A stretch of DNA of 64,000 nt, from contig NZ_HG964937.1 of assembly GCF_000613245.1 (NCBI RefSeq), positions 1,671,314-1,735,313 on the forward strand, written 5' to 3'. Numbering within the stretch: position 1 is the stretch's first letter; the number at the start of each line of letters is the position of its first letter. Below, in pieces: positions 43,571 through 54,735 of the stretch. The position numbers were made by a program, and so were the translations under genes. The notes below the pieces were generated by a model. It ran no database searches and was not told the DNA's origin. It saw only the letters and a list, made by a program, of their open reading frames with translations. This stretch comes from Mycobacterium asiaticum DSM 44297. Its GTDB lineage: Bacteria; Actinomycetota; Actinomycetes; Mycobacteriales; Mycobacteriaceae.

Positions 43571-44677
43571 TCACCAGCGCAGCAACAGCAGTTCGAAGCT
43601 GAAACCGGGACCCATCGCAATCATGACGCCAAATGAACCGTCCGCGGGCGGATCGGCGACCGTCCGGCGCAGCACGTCGAGCACCGACACCGACGAGATG
43701 TTCCCCTGCTCCCGCATGGAGTTGCGGCTGTGCGCCACCGCTTCGGGTGGCAGGTCGAGCGCGTTCTCGATGGAGTCGAGGACCTTCGGCCCGCCAGGAT
43801 GGCAGACCCATGCCGAGATGTCGGCGATCGACAATCCGTTCTCGGCCAGGAAGTCGTCGACCTCGTCGCGCAGGTAGTCGTCGGCCATCTGCGGGACTTC
43901 GCGGCCCATCACCAGCCCGAATCCGTCGGAGCTGATGTCCCATCCCATCACGCCGATGGTGTCCGGAATGACCCGGCTGCGCGTGGCGACGACCTGCGGC
44001 TGACGAAACTCGTTGTGTCCCTGTGGGATCCGATCGGCACCGGTCGCGACTACCGCGGCGGCGCCGTCGCCGAACAGGCAGACCCCGATCAGCGCGGGAA
44101 TGGAGACATCGTCACGTTGCAGCGTCAGCGAGCACAGCTCCACCGACAACAGCACTGCCACGTCGCCGGGAAAGCCCCGCAGGTAGTCGTGCACGCGAGC
44201 CATCCCCGCAGCACCCGCCACGCAGCCCAGCCCGAACAGCGGAATTCGCTTGACGTCGGGCCGGAATCCGACCGTCGAGATCAGGCGTGCATCGATGGTC
44301 GGCACCGCCATCCCCGTGCTGGAGACGACTACGATTGCGTCCACTTCGCGTGGCTCGATGCCCGCCGCGTCCAGCGCCGAAAGTATCGCTCGCTCACCGA
44401 GTTCCGTCGCCACCTCGATGTAGGCGTTGTTGGCTTCGGTAAAACTGGTCAGCTCCGGGTAGCGCGCGAGCGGAAGGGCCAGATTGCGCTCGTCGACGCC
44501 GGCGGTGCTCGCAAAGCGCATGAAATCTGGGCCCGTCACCCTGGTTAGCACGCGTGCGACTTCGTCTTGATTGTGCCGATGCGGTGGAAAGGCAACCGCG
44601 GTGCCGGCGATCCGGGGTGAGCCGTGGTCGTGACGGCCGGCTTGGTCGGCTGATCGGGAATACGTTGTAACAGTCAT
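43571..44677 (-). CDS. Type III polyketide synthase (alkylpyrone/alkylresorcinol type)
   Basis: The 368-residue chalcone-synthase-like enzyme has the catalytic triad C152 (GLGCVAGAAG), H293 (CHPGGPKV) and N326 (GNISSVSV), and the closing GPGFSFE loop. It resembles the M. tuberculosis Pks10/Pks11 group. These condense a fatty acyl-CoA with malonyl units to form pyrones or resorcinols. It is the first gene of a probable operon with the ICMT-like methyltransferase and perhaps the molybdopterin oxidoreductase. A 549-base divergent intergenic region lies upstream. Confidence 0.92.
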   Translation of the reverse strand: MTVTTYSRSADQAGRHDHGSPRIAGTAVAFPPHRHNQDEVARVLTRVTGPDFMRFASTAGVDERNLALPLARYPELTSFTEANNAYIEVATELGERAILSALDAAGIEPREVDAIVVVSSTGMAVPTIDARLISTVGFRPDVKRIPLFGLGCVAGAAGMARVHDYLRGFPGDVAVLLSVELCSLTLQRDDVSIPALIGVCLFGDGAAAVVATGADRIPQGHNEFRQPQVVATRSRVIPDTIGVMGWDISSDGFGLVMGREVPQMADDYLRDEVDDFLAENGLSIADISAWVCHPGGPKVLDSIENALDLPPEAVAHSRNSMREQGNISSVSVLDVLRRTVADPPADGSFGVMIAMGPGFSFELLLLRW

Positions 44678-45226
44678 AGTGGGGCCACGAGGGCCGGCAG
44701 TTGGTTAGTTCATCAAAACACGGTTACCTAGAACACATTTCGCACTTTCCGCACACGCACAACAGATTGGCAGCCGCCTCCGAGGCCCTTTTCAGCCGTC
44801 GGGAGTACGATGCCAGTTTTTCCAAAGCCATTGGCTCGCTGAGACTTTGGCTACTGCGGCCCCTCGGGACCGCGTGTTCACCGACGCACCGGGTAACCGG
44901 TGCCAAGCTCGGATGCCGCCCGCCGAGCCTGGATGGCGTCACCGCGCAGGCCATCACTCACGTCATGCCGGGCGCCATAGCCGAGCGCCGTCCTGGCGCC
45001 CCAGATGGCGCAAATGTTTGGTTTTGTAGGTGTGAACATCGCCATGCCAGGGAACCCCTTCTGCTGACGTCTCGCCCAGCGCCGACCCGTACGCATGCAG
45101 CTATTACTGCTCGGTGAACGAGTGTATTCTTGGCTGCGATCGTTCGAACATCAGATATGCGCTGATTATCTTGAAGTTTCCATGCCGAAGGGTTTGTTTC
45201 AGTAAACAACTGTGTACTCTTGACCT
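44678..45226. other. Divergent intergenic region without supported gene
   Basis: This 549-base gap lies between the type III PKS and the ferredoxin-reductase gene. An open frame at 44701-45117 has no recognisable protein character. The right part is relatively AT-rich (about 45110-45226) and holds the palindrome at 45194-45209. Otherwise only promoter sequence is expected. Confidence 0.5.
45194..45209. promoter_or_regulatory. Inverted repeat before the ferredoxin-reductase/desaturase operon
   Basis: The perfect palindrome TTGTTT-CAGT-AAACAA ends 18 bases before the ATG at 45227. This position would block transcription or translation initiation, so it is a likely repressor operator. DesA3/Rv3230c-type operons are under TetR-family control in other mycobacteria; the cognate regulator is not in this window. 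Confidence 0.55.
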
Positions 45227-46324
45227 ATGGCGGAACGCGGAGCCCAGCCCCAAGTACCTCGTGGCCGTAGGTGGTTTCTCAAAGCAGTGCGGAATCTGTT
45301 CAAGCCGCTGCAGCCCGACGACTACATCGAGATGATCAACCCGCTGTGGACCACCAAGGAGCTGCGCGGGAAGGTCGAGCGGGTCGAGCCGCAGGGCTCG
45401 GAAGCCGCCAGTGTGCTGATCCGGCCGGGCTACGAATGGCCGGGGCATAAACCGGGTCAGTACATCCGGCTCGGACTGGTCATCGACGGCGTCTACCACT
45501 GGCGGGCGTATTCGCTGACCTCTGACCCGGAACCCTCCGATGGCCTGATCAGCGTGACGCCCAAGAAAGTGGACAGCGGCGTCGTCTCGCCGTATTTGGT
45601 CGAACGGATCCAGCCCGGCGAGTTGGTGCGCCTGGGGGAGATCGAGGGCGTGTTCACGTTGCCCGATACGTTGCCGGCCAAGATGCTGTTCATCAGCGCG
45701 GGCAGCGGTATCACGCCGATCATGAGCATGCTGCGCAGCCTCGACCATCGCAACGAGATGAACGACGTGCTGGTCATTCACTCCGCCCGCACCCGCGAGC
45801 AGGTCATGTTCCTGTCCGATCTCGAGGAACTCGAGAGCCGGCACGACGGGATGCGTCTGGACCTGCGTCTGACGTCGGATCGCGGCCGGCTCAAGCCCGG
45901 CGACTTGGACGAGGTGTGTCCAGACTGGCGGGAGCGGGAAGCGTTCTGCTCGGGGCCGGAGGAAATGCTCGATGCGCTGATCGAGCATTGGGAGAACAAC
46001 GGGGATCCGGATCGCCTGCACCTCGAACGGTTCCAGCCGAAGATCGGCGGTGGCGCCGGTGACGGTGAGGGCGGCGAAGTGAGCTTCCTCAAGAGTGAAA
46101 AGACCGCCGAATGCGACGGTGGCACTTCGATCTTGGAGGCCGGTGAGAACGCCGGGCTGGAGCTCAACTTCGGTTGCCGCATCGGCATCTGCCATACCTG
46201 TGTGGGGACACTCAAGTCGGGCAAGGTGCGGGACCTGCGCTCCGGCGACGTCAGTGAGCCCACCGGACAAGACATCAGGATTTGCATCAACAGCGCCGAA
46301 GGCGACGTCGAACTCGAACTTTGA
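45227..46324 (+). CDS. Ferredoxin-NADP(H) reductase-type oxidoreductase, Rv3230c-like
   Basis: The 365-residue protein combines an FAD domain (RAYSLTS, 93-99), an NAD(P)H domain (GSGITPIMSM) and a C-terminal plant-type [2Fe-2S] domain with C317, C322, C325 and C353. It passes electrons from NADPH to the membrane desaturase encoded 15 bases downstream. This is the arrangement of Rv3230c-DesA3, which makes oleoyl-CoA from stearoyl-CoA. Sequence divergence from the recalled Rv3230c suggests a paralogue. A perfect palindrome lies just before the start. Confidence 0.9.
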   Translation: MAERGAQPQVPRGRRWFLKAVRNLFKPLQPDDYIEMINPLWTTKELRGKVERVEPQGSEAASVLIRPGYEWPGHKPGQYIRLGLVIDGVYHWRAYSLTSDPEPSDGLISVTPKKVDSGVVSPYLVERIQPGELVRLGEIEGVFTLPDTLPAKMLFISAGSGITPIMSMLRSLDHRNEMNDVLVIHSARTREQVMFLSDLEELESRHDGMRLDLRLTSDRGRLKPGDLDEVCPDWREREAFCSGPEEMLDALIEHWENNGDPDRLHLERFQPKIGGGAGDGEGGEVSFLKSEKTAECDGGTSILEAGENAGLELNFGCRIGICHTCVGTLKSGKVRDLRSGDVSEPTGQDIRICINSAEGDVELEL

Positions 46325-46339
46325 TGGAAAGGAGCAGCA

Positions 46340-47740
46340 GTGACTTCAACTCTGGAACGCCCGAAAAGCCCGTTCGCCCACCTGGGGGAACAGGAGCGGG
46401 AGAAAATAGGCAAGGAATTCGACGCCATCCACGACGAGGTGTTCGCCGACCTCGGGGAGCGGGACCGTCGCTACATCAAGACGGTCATCTCCGTGCAACG
46501 CCAGATTGTGGTAGTCGGGCGCGTGCTGCTGCTGGGTTCGCGGTCGAAAAGTGCCTGGCTGCTCGGGACTGCGTGTCTGGGTATGGCCAAGATCCTGGAA
46601 AATATGGAGATCGGCCACAACGTCATGCACGGGCAATGGGACTGGATGAACGATCCCGATATTCACTCCTCGAAGTGGGATTGGGACACCGCGTCCACCG
46701 CCGAGTCGTGGAAGCATTCGCACAACTACATTCACCACACCTATACCAACATCCTGGGCAAGGATAAGGATCTCGGTTACGAGATCATGCGGATCGATCC
46801 GCAGCAGAAATGGCGCCCGTACTACTTGGGGCAACCGCTCTACAACCTGCTGCTCACCCTACTGTTCGAGTGGGGCGTGGCGGTACACGACATGGACATC
46901 GAAGCCATCCGGGCCCGCGAAAAGCCGTGGTCCGAGGTACGCAAAGACCTCAAAGGCATTGGCGTCAAGGCGCGTTCGCAGATCATCAAGGACTATATCG
47001 GGTGGCCGCTGATCAGCGCCGGGGCGTTCACACTGGTGCAGCTGGCCTTGGGCGGACGACTCGAGCAGCCGGCCGAATCGCGCATCGGGCGGCGCCTGCG
47101 CCGCATTTCGACCAGGGGCCGAGTCGGCAAGACCGCCAGCTTCCTCGACAAGGTATCCGGCGCGGAGAGCACCTACCTGCGCACCCTGGCCGCAGATGCG
47201 CTGGCCAATGTCATTCGGAACGTGTGGGCCCACGCCATCATTTTCTGCGGCCACTTCCCCGACCAGACCTACACATTCACCGAGGAAGAGGTCGAGGACG
47301 AGACGCGCGGCGAATGGTATCTACGTCAGCTCGTCGGCGCGGCCAACATCGAGGGCAGTCCGTTGTTCCACGTCATCAGCGGCAATCTCGGCTATCAAGT
47401 CGAGCATCACCTCTATCCCGACATGCCCAGTAGTCGCTACTCCGAAATCGCCCCGAAAGTCAAGGAGATCTGCGAGCGCTACGAGCTGCCGTACAACTCC
47501 GGGCGGTTCGGCAAGCAGTGGTTTACCGTCCACCGCACCATCTTTCGGTTGGCCTTCCCCGGCGGCAAGCCGCGTCCCAAGCCCGGCCCGTACCGGGGTA
47601 ACGAGCGGTCGTCGGAAACTCAGGAACCCGGTGAGGCAAGCCGATTCCGGGACCGGGTGCCCGCCGAGCATCCCGTCGCCGGCCCCGAACACGAGTCGAG
47701 CGGCGTGGAGGTGCAGCCTCCCCCACGCGGCAAGGACTGA
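46340..47740 (+). CDS. Membrane fatty-acid desaturase, DesA3-like
   Basis: The 466-residue protein starts at GTG 46340 with AAAGGAG upstream. Three His boxes bind the di-iron centre: HNVMH (93-97), HSHNYIHH (126-133) and YQVEHH near residue 355. It would introduce a double bond into a CoA-linked acyl chain with electrons from the upstream reductase. Relative to the recalled DesA3 it carries an extra basic stretch of about 35 residues between the second and third His boxes (RIGRRLRRISTRGRVGK). The polar Pro/Glu-rich tail is also long. It is probably a substrate-variant paralogue. Confidence 0.9.
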   Translation: MTSTLERPKSPFAHLGEQEREKIGKEFDAIHDEVFADLGERDRRYIKTVISVQRQIVVVGRVLLLGSRSKSAWLLGTACLGMAKILENMEIGHNVMHGQWDWMNDPDIHSSKWDWDTASTAESWKHSHNYIHHTYTNILGKDKDLGYEIMRIDPQQKWRPYYLGQPLYNLLLTLLFEWGVAVHDMDIEAIRAREKPWSEVRKDLKGIGVKARSQIIKDYIGWPLISAGAFTLVQLALGGRLEQPAESRIGRRLRRISTRGRVGKTASFLDKVSGAESTYLRTLAADALANVIRNVWAHAIIFCGHFPDQTYTFTEEEVEDETRGEWYLRQLVGAANIEGSPLFHVISGNLGYQVEHHLYPDMPSSRYSEIAPKVKEICERYELPYNSGRFGKQWFTVHRTIFRLAFPGGKPRPKPGPYRGNERSSETQEPGEASRFRDRVPAEHPVAGPEHESSGVEVQPPPRGKD

Positions 47741-47759
47741 GCGCGCGCCGCTATCCGCC

Positions 47760-49361
47760 TCACTCGAACATCTCGAACACCGATACCGGTTCGAGCAGCA
47801 CGCCGTTGTCCTCGACGTATTGCTCCCACAGCGCGAGCAACTCGGCCAGCTTCTCGGGATGCGCCGCGGACTGGTCGTGAATCTCGCCCGGGTCGCTGGA
47901 CAGATCGAAGAGTTCCCACCTGCCGGGGCCGTACGGGGCGGGCAGGTAGAGCGCTTTCCAGTCGCCTTGCCGAATCGCGCGGCGGCCGAACAACTCCCAG
48001 CCGGTGCCCGTCTGGCCGTCGTGCACCTCGTCGGCGGCGCCGGACAGGTAGGGCAGCAATGAGCTACCACGCATCGGGACGACTTCGCGACCCGCGTAGT
48101 GGGTGCCCGGGTGTGCGACGCCGGCAAGCCCCAGCACGGTGGGTGCGATGTCCATGACAGTGGTGAATGCCGTGCCGATCTCGCCCTGCCGGTCGAAGCC
48201 GGCCCACCGCACGAAACCCACCACCCGGATGCCGCCCTCGGTGGTAAACGCCTTGTGCAGGCGCGAGGGCGCGGTCGCGGCCTGCGCCCAGCGCGGTCCG
48301 TACCAGATATAGGAAGTGGGGCGGCCCAGGTTGTCCAGGCTGTTGTCGCAATGCTTTTCAATCTGTGCGGCGATCTGGGCCCCACGTAGTGGCATCGCTT
48401 CGACGATCGCCCCTTCGGCCCCGTTATCCGACAGGAAGACCACCACGGTGTCGTCGAGTTCGCCGGTTTCGGTCAGGTAGTCGACCACCCGCCCGATGTT
48501 CCAGTCCATCCGGTCGACCATGCCTGCGTAAACCTCCATGCTGCGAGCCGATCGGGCGCGTTCGTCGTCGCTCATGTCGTCCCATTCGGGGGCACCGTCG
48601 GCGACCACGGGGTGGGCCTCGACGTCCGGTGGGCACAGGCCCAGGCGCTGCAGTGCCGCCAACCGCTCAGCGCGCAACGCATCCGGGCCGGCGTTGTAGC
48701 GGCCGCGGTACTTGGCCACCGATTCGTCCGGTGCCTGCAGCGGCCAATGCGGCGCCTGAAAGGGCAGGTATGCGAAGAACGGTCGGTCGTCGCCGACGGG
48801 CCGCTCGCGGAGGTAACGCAGCAGGGTGTCGGTGTAGGAATCCGACGAGTAGAAGTCGTCGCCGACGGTGACGAACCGATCGTCCTCGGTGTACTGGGTA
48901 GGTATGGGCGAGAAGCCGGCGCCGCCCGCACCACCGTAGTGACTGGCGCCGGCGGGCAGCAGGGCGAAGGAGCGGTCGAAACCGCGTGCCCACGGCGAGG
49001 TCTCGATCGTTGCGCCCAGATGCCACTTGCCCGACATGAGCGTCAGGTAGCCGGCGTCACGAAGCAACTCGGGCAACGCGACGACGCGGTCGTTCAAGTA
49101 GCCCTCATAGCCGGGAGCACCCTGGAAACCGGGAATCGCGACCTCGAGCATGGTGCCGATGCCGGCGACGTGGTGATCGGTGCCGGTCAACAGCATGGCG
49201 CGAGTGGGTGAGCAGGCCGGCGCCGAATGGAAGTCGGTGAGCCGGATGCCGTCGTATGCCAGGCGGTCCAGGTTGGGGGTGTCGATCTCGCCGCCGAATG
49301 CACCGATGTCGGAGAAGCCGAGATCGTCGGCCACTATCACCAGAAAGTTTGGTCGCTTCAC
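47760..49361 (-). CDS. Type I (formylglycine) sulfatase
   Basis: The protein has about 533 residues from GTG 49361 (MKRPNFLVIVADDLGFSD), with an AGGA upstream; ATG 49370 is the alternative. The calcium ligands D12-D13 and the sulfatase signature C50-S-P-T-R are present. C50 is the residue converted to formylglycine by an activating enzyme not in this window. A Lys in SGKWHLG and the Asp-Asn pair in FLSDNGAEG complete the site. It hydrolyses sulfate esters of an unknown substrate. It is convergent with the desaturase gene and divergent from an SDR gene, with starts about 50 bases apart. Confidence 0.9.
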   Translation of the reverse strand: MKRPNFLVIVADDLGFSDIGAFGGEIDTPNLDRLAYDGIRLTDFHSAPACSPTRAMLLTGTDHHVAGIGTMLEVAIPGFQGAPGYEGYLNDRVVALPELLRDAGYLTLMSGKWHLGATIETSPWARGFDRSFALLPAGASHYGGAGGAGFSPIPTQYTEDDRFVTVGDDFYSSDSYTDTLLRYLRERPVGDDRPFFAYLPFQAPHWPLQAPDESVAKYRGRYNAGPDALRAERLAALQRLGLCPPDVEAHPVVADGAPEWDDMSDDERARSARSMEVYAGMVDRMDWNIGRVVDYLTETGELDDTVVVFLSDNGAEGAIVEAMPLRGAQIAAQIEKHCDNSLDNLGRPTSYIWYGPRWAQAATAPSRLHKAFTTEGGIRVVGFVRWAGFDRQGEIGTAFTTVMDIAPTVLGLAGVAHPGTHYAGREVVPMRGSSLLPYLSGAADEVHDGQTGTGWELFGRRAIRQGDWKALYLPAPYGPGRWELFDLSSDPGEIHDQSAAHPEKLAELLALWEQYVEDNGVLLEPVSVFEMFE

Positions 49362-49407
49362 CTGGAGCATCCTGTCAGCATCGGTGACCGTGACCGAAGA
49401 TAGACGC

Positions 49408-50235
49408 GTGGTGACGTCGGCTGAGTTGTTGACCGGGCAGGTGGCGGTGGTAACCGGCGGTGGGGGCGGTATTGGCGCGGCCACCGCGAGGTTGTTCGCC
49501 GAACACGGCGCCCACGTGATTATCGCCGACATCGACGCCGGTCGGGCGGAGTGGGTCGCCGCCGAGATCGGTGACTCGGCACTCGCGGTCCCCACCGACG
49601 TACGGGATGCCGAGCAGGTCAGCTTGTTGGCACACACCGTGCTTCGGCGCCACGGGCGCGTCGACGTGCTGGTCAACAATGTGGGTGATTGGGTGCGGCA
49701 CCCCGGTGCCTTCGCGGGCACCGACCCGCCGCTCTGGGACGAGCTTTACCGGGTGAACCTGCATCACGTCTTCTTGGTCACCCGCGCATTCCTGCCCGCC
49801 ATGGTCGAGCGACATGCGGGTGCGATCGTCAACGTGTCCTCGGTGGAGGGGTTACGCGGATACCCCGAAGATCCGGTCTACGCGGCGTTCAAAGCGGCTG
49901 TCATCGCGTTCACCCGCAGCCTCGCGGTGCAGGTCGGTCGGGACGGCGTGCGGGTCAACGCCATCGGTCCGGACGTCACCGAATCGCTGCAGGTGCCGTA
50001 CGCGCAGTGGCTCTCCCCCGACGAGCAGCAACGTTGGCCCGACTGGGTTCCCGTCGGCCGGATGGGCCGGCCGGAGGACCAGGCCCGGGTGATCCTGTTT
50101 CTGGCCTCCGACCTGTCGGGCTTCGTCACCGGCCACACCATCCCCACCGATGGCGGCACCGGCGCTGCGGGCGGCTGGTTCCGTTCGTCGCGGCGCGAAG
50201 GCCGGGAATGGACGAATCGGCCTTTTCAGGCTTGA
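49408..50235 (+). CDS. Short-chain dehydrogenase/reductase
   Basis: This is an SDR of about 275 residues. The start is uncertain: GTG codons at 49384, 49390, 49408 and 49411 are all possible and none has a good ribosome site. It has TGGGGGIGAATARLFAEHGA, NNVG in place of NNAG, and the Ser ... YAAFK catalytic pair. It ends with the usual GHTIPTDGGTGAAGG and a longer basic/aromatic tail. It is divergent from the sulfatase gene, which may hint at shared regulation. It converges with the DUF4185 gene. Confidence 0.85.
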   Translation: MVTSAELLTGQVAVVTGGGGGIGAATARLFAEHGAHVIIADIDAGRAEWVAAEIGDSALAVPTDVRDAEQVSLLAHTVLRRHGRVDVLVNNVGDWVRHPGAFAGTDPPLWDELYRVNLHHVFLVTRAFLPAMVERHAGAIVNVSSVEGLRGYPEDPVYAAFKAAVIAFTRSLAVQVGRDGVRVNAIGPDVTESLQVPYAQWLSPDEQQRWPDWVPVGRMGRPEDQARVILFLASDLSGFVTGHTIPTDGGTGAAGGWFRSSRREGREWTNRPFQA

Positions 50236-50251
50236 GCGGCACCGCCAGACG

Positions 50252-51751
50252 TCAGCCCAGGGTGGTGTGCATCAACATCACGTCGTAAGCCGACCACAGG
50301 GACAGGTTGAAGTACACGTCCTTGCCCGTCGTCCAGGGATGCATCATCGGCGCGTAGATGCCGCCCGGCATCGAGAAGCTCGACACGAGTAGATGCTCCG
50401 GGCTGTACGGGCCTTGGGGCGCCGGTGCGGTCCTGGCCACCACGTCGTTGGCGCCGTTGGTGTACATGACCAGGTACTGCTTGAGGTACGTGTTGTATTG
50501 GGCCGACATCTCGGCCACCGGGCCGGGTATGACCGGCGTGGCCGCGGACGGCTTGTTCGGCACCCAAGAGTTCGAATCACCGTTCCAATACTCGTATTTG
50601 GTCAGGTCCGGGATGAACCGCGGCTGCACCCTGGACAGATGCGCCGCGCCGCCGCGCCCGTTCGGCGTGCCGAAGGAATACAGGTAGCCGTCACTGCCCT
50701 TGACATAGGCGCCCATCTGGAAGTTCTCGTTGCCCTCGACGTATGGGACCCGGGCGGCGTCGGGACCGTTCGCACGGATGGTGCCCGGATAAACCGCCCA
50801 CGTTTGGCCATTGTCGGTGGACATTGCGATCCCGGAGTAGTTCGTCCACCACTCGCCGTCGCGACCCCAGTCCCTGATGGACATGAAGTTGATGTACTGG
50901 GTCTTGCCGATAGAGATGGCGGCGGTCGGGATGATGCCGGTCTCTTCCTTTGCGTACTTGATGCTGTTGATGACCTGCCGGGAGAAACCCGGCTGCTGGG
51001 TCGGCGAACCCGCATAGCGGTTGCTCGGGTCGCCTTCGGCGACGTGCAATCCGTGCGACAGATCGTGGTCGTTGCTGCGGAACAAGACGTTGTAGCGCCA
51101 CTGGTCGCCCTTGACGGCGCAGTAGCCGAAGGTGTCACCGAAGGCCATCAACACCTGGTGATTGGCGGGATCGCCGTTGTCCCAGAGGATTCCGAGGTCG
51201 GTTCCCGAAATGCCGAACCGCTCCAAAGTCTTGTTCGGGCCCTCCGGTCCGGTCACCCACTCGACCAGCGACGTGTTCGAGCCCCCGAGTGCGCCGAACG
51301 CATCCGGCGCGCCCTCCGGTGGAGCCGCTTCGGGCACCGGCGCCGGGTTCGGCGGCGGGGCCGCGGCAGCCTCGGGGGCAAGCTGCCCGGCGGGTGGCTG
51401 GGCGCCCGCCGCCGGTGGGTTGGGAACGGGTGGGGCGGGATTCGCGCCGGGCACACGCGCTTGTTGTTGATACGGCGCGGAGTACCGCTGACCCGGTTGC
51501 ACTACCCGCTGCAGGGGCCCCAGCCTGGGCAGCGGCGCCCGGTCATTGGCCCCGCGGGGCCGCTTGTTCAACGGGCCGAGCACCTTGCCGCCAGGATTTG
51601 TCACCACCGCATTCGCCGGCGGCGGGACATTGGCCGCAGGCGCGCTGCAAGGCAGCGCGTTCGCCGACGGAGCGAGGCCGAACGGAAGGATGAGTCCGAT
51701 AGCGGCCGTCGCTGCCAGCGATACCGAAACAAAGCGGGGAACCGCCGACAT
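50252..51751 (-). CDS. Secreted DUF4185 protein with Pro-rich linker (possible endo-D-arabinanase)
   Basis: The protein has 499 residues from ATG 51751, with GAGG six bases upstream. A signal peptide (about 1-30) is followed by a long Pro/Ala/Gly-rich segment (about 40-150) and a C-terminal DUF4185 domain (GILWDNGDPANHQVLMAFGD ... NFSLW region to the end). Recent work, as I recall it, places DUF4185 proteins in glycoside hydrolase family GH183, endo-D-arabinanases acting on arabinogalactan or lipoarabinomannan. A cell-wall remodelling role is thus plausible. The Pro-rich arm could span or bind the wall. It is divergent from glgX. Confidence 0.82.
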   Translation of the reverse strand: MSAVPRFVSVSLAATAAIGLILPFGLAPSANALPCSAPAANVPPPANAVVTNPGGKVLGPLNKRPRGANDRAPLPRLGPLQRVVQPGQRYSAPYQQQARVPGANPAPPVPNPPAAGAQPPAGQLAPEAAAAPPPNPAPVPEAAPPEGAPDAFGALGGSNTSLVEWVTGPEGPNKTLERFGISGTDLGILWDNGDPANHQVLMAFGDTFGYCAVKGDQWRYNVLFRSNDHDLSHGLHVAEGDPSNRYAGSPTQQPGFSRQVINSIKYAKEETGIIPTAAISIGKTQYINFMSIRDWGRDGEWWTNYSGIAMSTDNGQTWAVYPGTIRANGPDAARVPYVEGNENFQMGAYVKGSDGYLYSFGTPNGRGGAAHLSRVQPRFIPDLTKYEYWNGDSNSWVPNKPSAATPVIPGPVAEMSAQYNTYLKQYLVMYTNGANDVVARTAPAPQGPYSPEHLLVSSFSMPGGIYAPMMHPWTTGKDVYFNLSLWSAYDVMLMHTTLG

Positions 51752-52126
51752 GTCACACCTCTCAGGGGTCGAACGCCAGATTGACGTCCGCAGTGGTTGA
51801 TGTGACGATAGTGAGCACTGAGATGGTTGTGACCACTGATCGGTCAATAGGTATGGGTCCGTGACCGTGTCGCAACCCTAGCCATCACATCCCGACCGGC
51901 GCCCCCCTGTCGCTCCGGTGGTCGTATTTGACTTCAATTTGAAATCGGCAGGCGCGCAGGGACTTCGGCGGGTCTCAAAAGGCCGCCACGACAAACGCGT
52001 TCGTCGTCCGGAACGGGCCGAAAGTCTGAGAGCAATCTCATGCTTAGCCCGGCACATCAGCGGATATACAGTCCCCCGACCGCCGATGTTCACAGTCCGG
52101 TCCAATCCAGGAAAACAGGAGGCACG
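51752..52126. other. Divergent promoter region between DUF4185 gene and glgX
   Basis: This 375-base region has no supported gene. It contains an AT-richer patch with the short palindrome TTCAATTTGAA around 51933-51943. The glgX ribosome site AGGAGG is at 52117-52122. It presumably holds both promoters. Confidence 0.5.
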
Positions 52127-54295
<2,169 letters not shown>

Positions 54296-54317
54296 GCCCA
54301 GCGAACGAAGGATCGTC

Positions 54318-54593
54318 ATGAGTGCAAAGTCCAAAGCCCTGTACATGCCGCTCTCGATTGCCACCAGCGTAACGGGCGGCCTGCTGGCCGGGGCCGTGTT
54401 CAGCCAGGTGTGGAAGCGGTTCAGCGATGACGACCAGGCGCCGCCGGACCCGAAAGATCTCAGCAATTCGACCCGCTCCGCCCTGATCGGCGCGGGCCTG
54501 CAGGGCCTGATCTTCGGCGTGGTGCGCGCCGCGGTCGACCGGGTGGGTGCCCGCGGCTACCAGGCCGTCACCCACGAGTCACCCGCGCCCTAG
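54318..54593 (+). CDS. DUF4235 small membrane protein
   Basis: The 91-residue protein has two hydrophobic Gly-rich segments (about 10-28 and 53-72) of the DUF4235 family. It has ALYMPLSIATSVTGGLLAG at the N-terminus and RAAVDRVGARGYQ near the end. The function is unknown. It starts 22 bases after glgX and is probably co-transcribed. Confidence 0.8.
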   Translation: MSAKSKALYMPLSIATSVTGGLLAGAVFSQVWKRFSDDDQAPPDPKDLSNSTRSALIGAGLQGLIFGVVRAAVDRVGARGYQAVTHESPAP

Positions 54594-54613
54594 CTGCCTG
54601 CCCGGCCGGTCGA

Positions 54614-54627
54614 TAGAACGTGTTACA
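54614..54627. promoter_or_regulatory. KstR-like box upstream of the DUF1295 operon
   Basis: TAGAACGTGTTACA fits the KstR consensus TnnAACnnGTTnnA at every fixed base. KstR represses cholesterol-side-chain and ring catabolism genes. The site is 109-122 bases before the DUF1295 start. About one match is expected by chance in 64 kb, so position is the main support. Confidence 0.45.
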
Positions 54628-54686
54628 GTTTTGCCGACCGCGGCCGGCGCCCTGGGATGACCGGGCACTGTGGCAAGGAGACCCGG

Positions 54687-54719
54687 ATGGTAGCTGCTCG
54701 CCCAAAAGCGCAGTCGTAG
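54687..54719 (+). CDS. Possible 10-residue leader peptide
   Basis: A mini-frame (MVAARPKAQS) follows a good AAGGAG site and ends 16 bases before the DUF1295 start. It is out of frame with that gene. It may be a regulatory upstream ORF or chance. Confidence 0.3.
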   Translation: MVAARPKAQS

Positions 54720-54735
54720 AAGTGAACCGGGTGCG

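Noticed and set aside
44701..45117. 138-residue frame in the PKS/reductase gap
   Set aside because: No ribosome site or recognisable motif; composition is like translated non-coding DNA.
51933..51943. TTCAATTTGAA palindrome upstream of glgX
   Set aside because: Arms of five bases in an AT patch occur easily by chance and it has no partner site.
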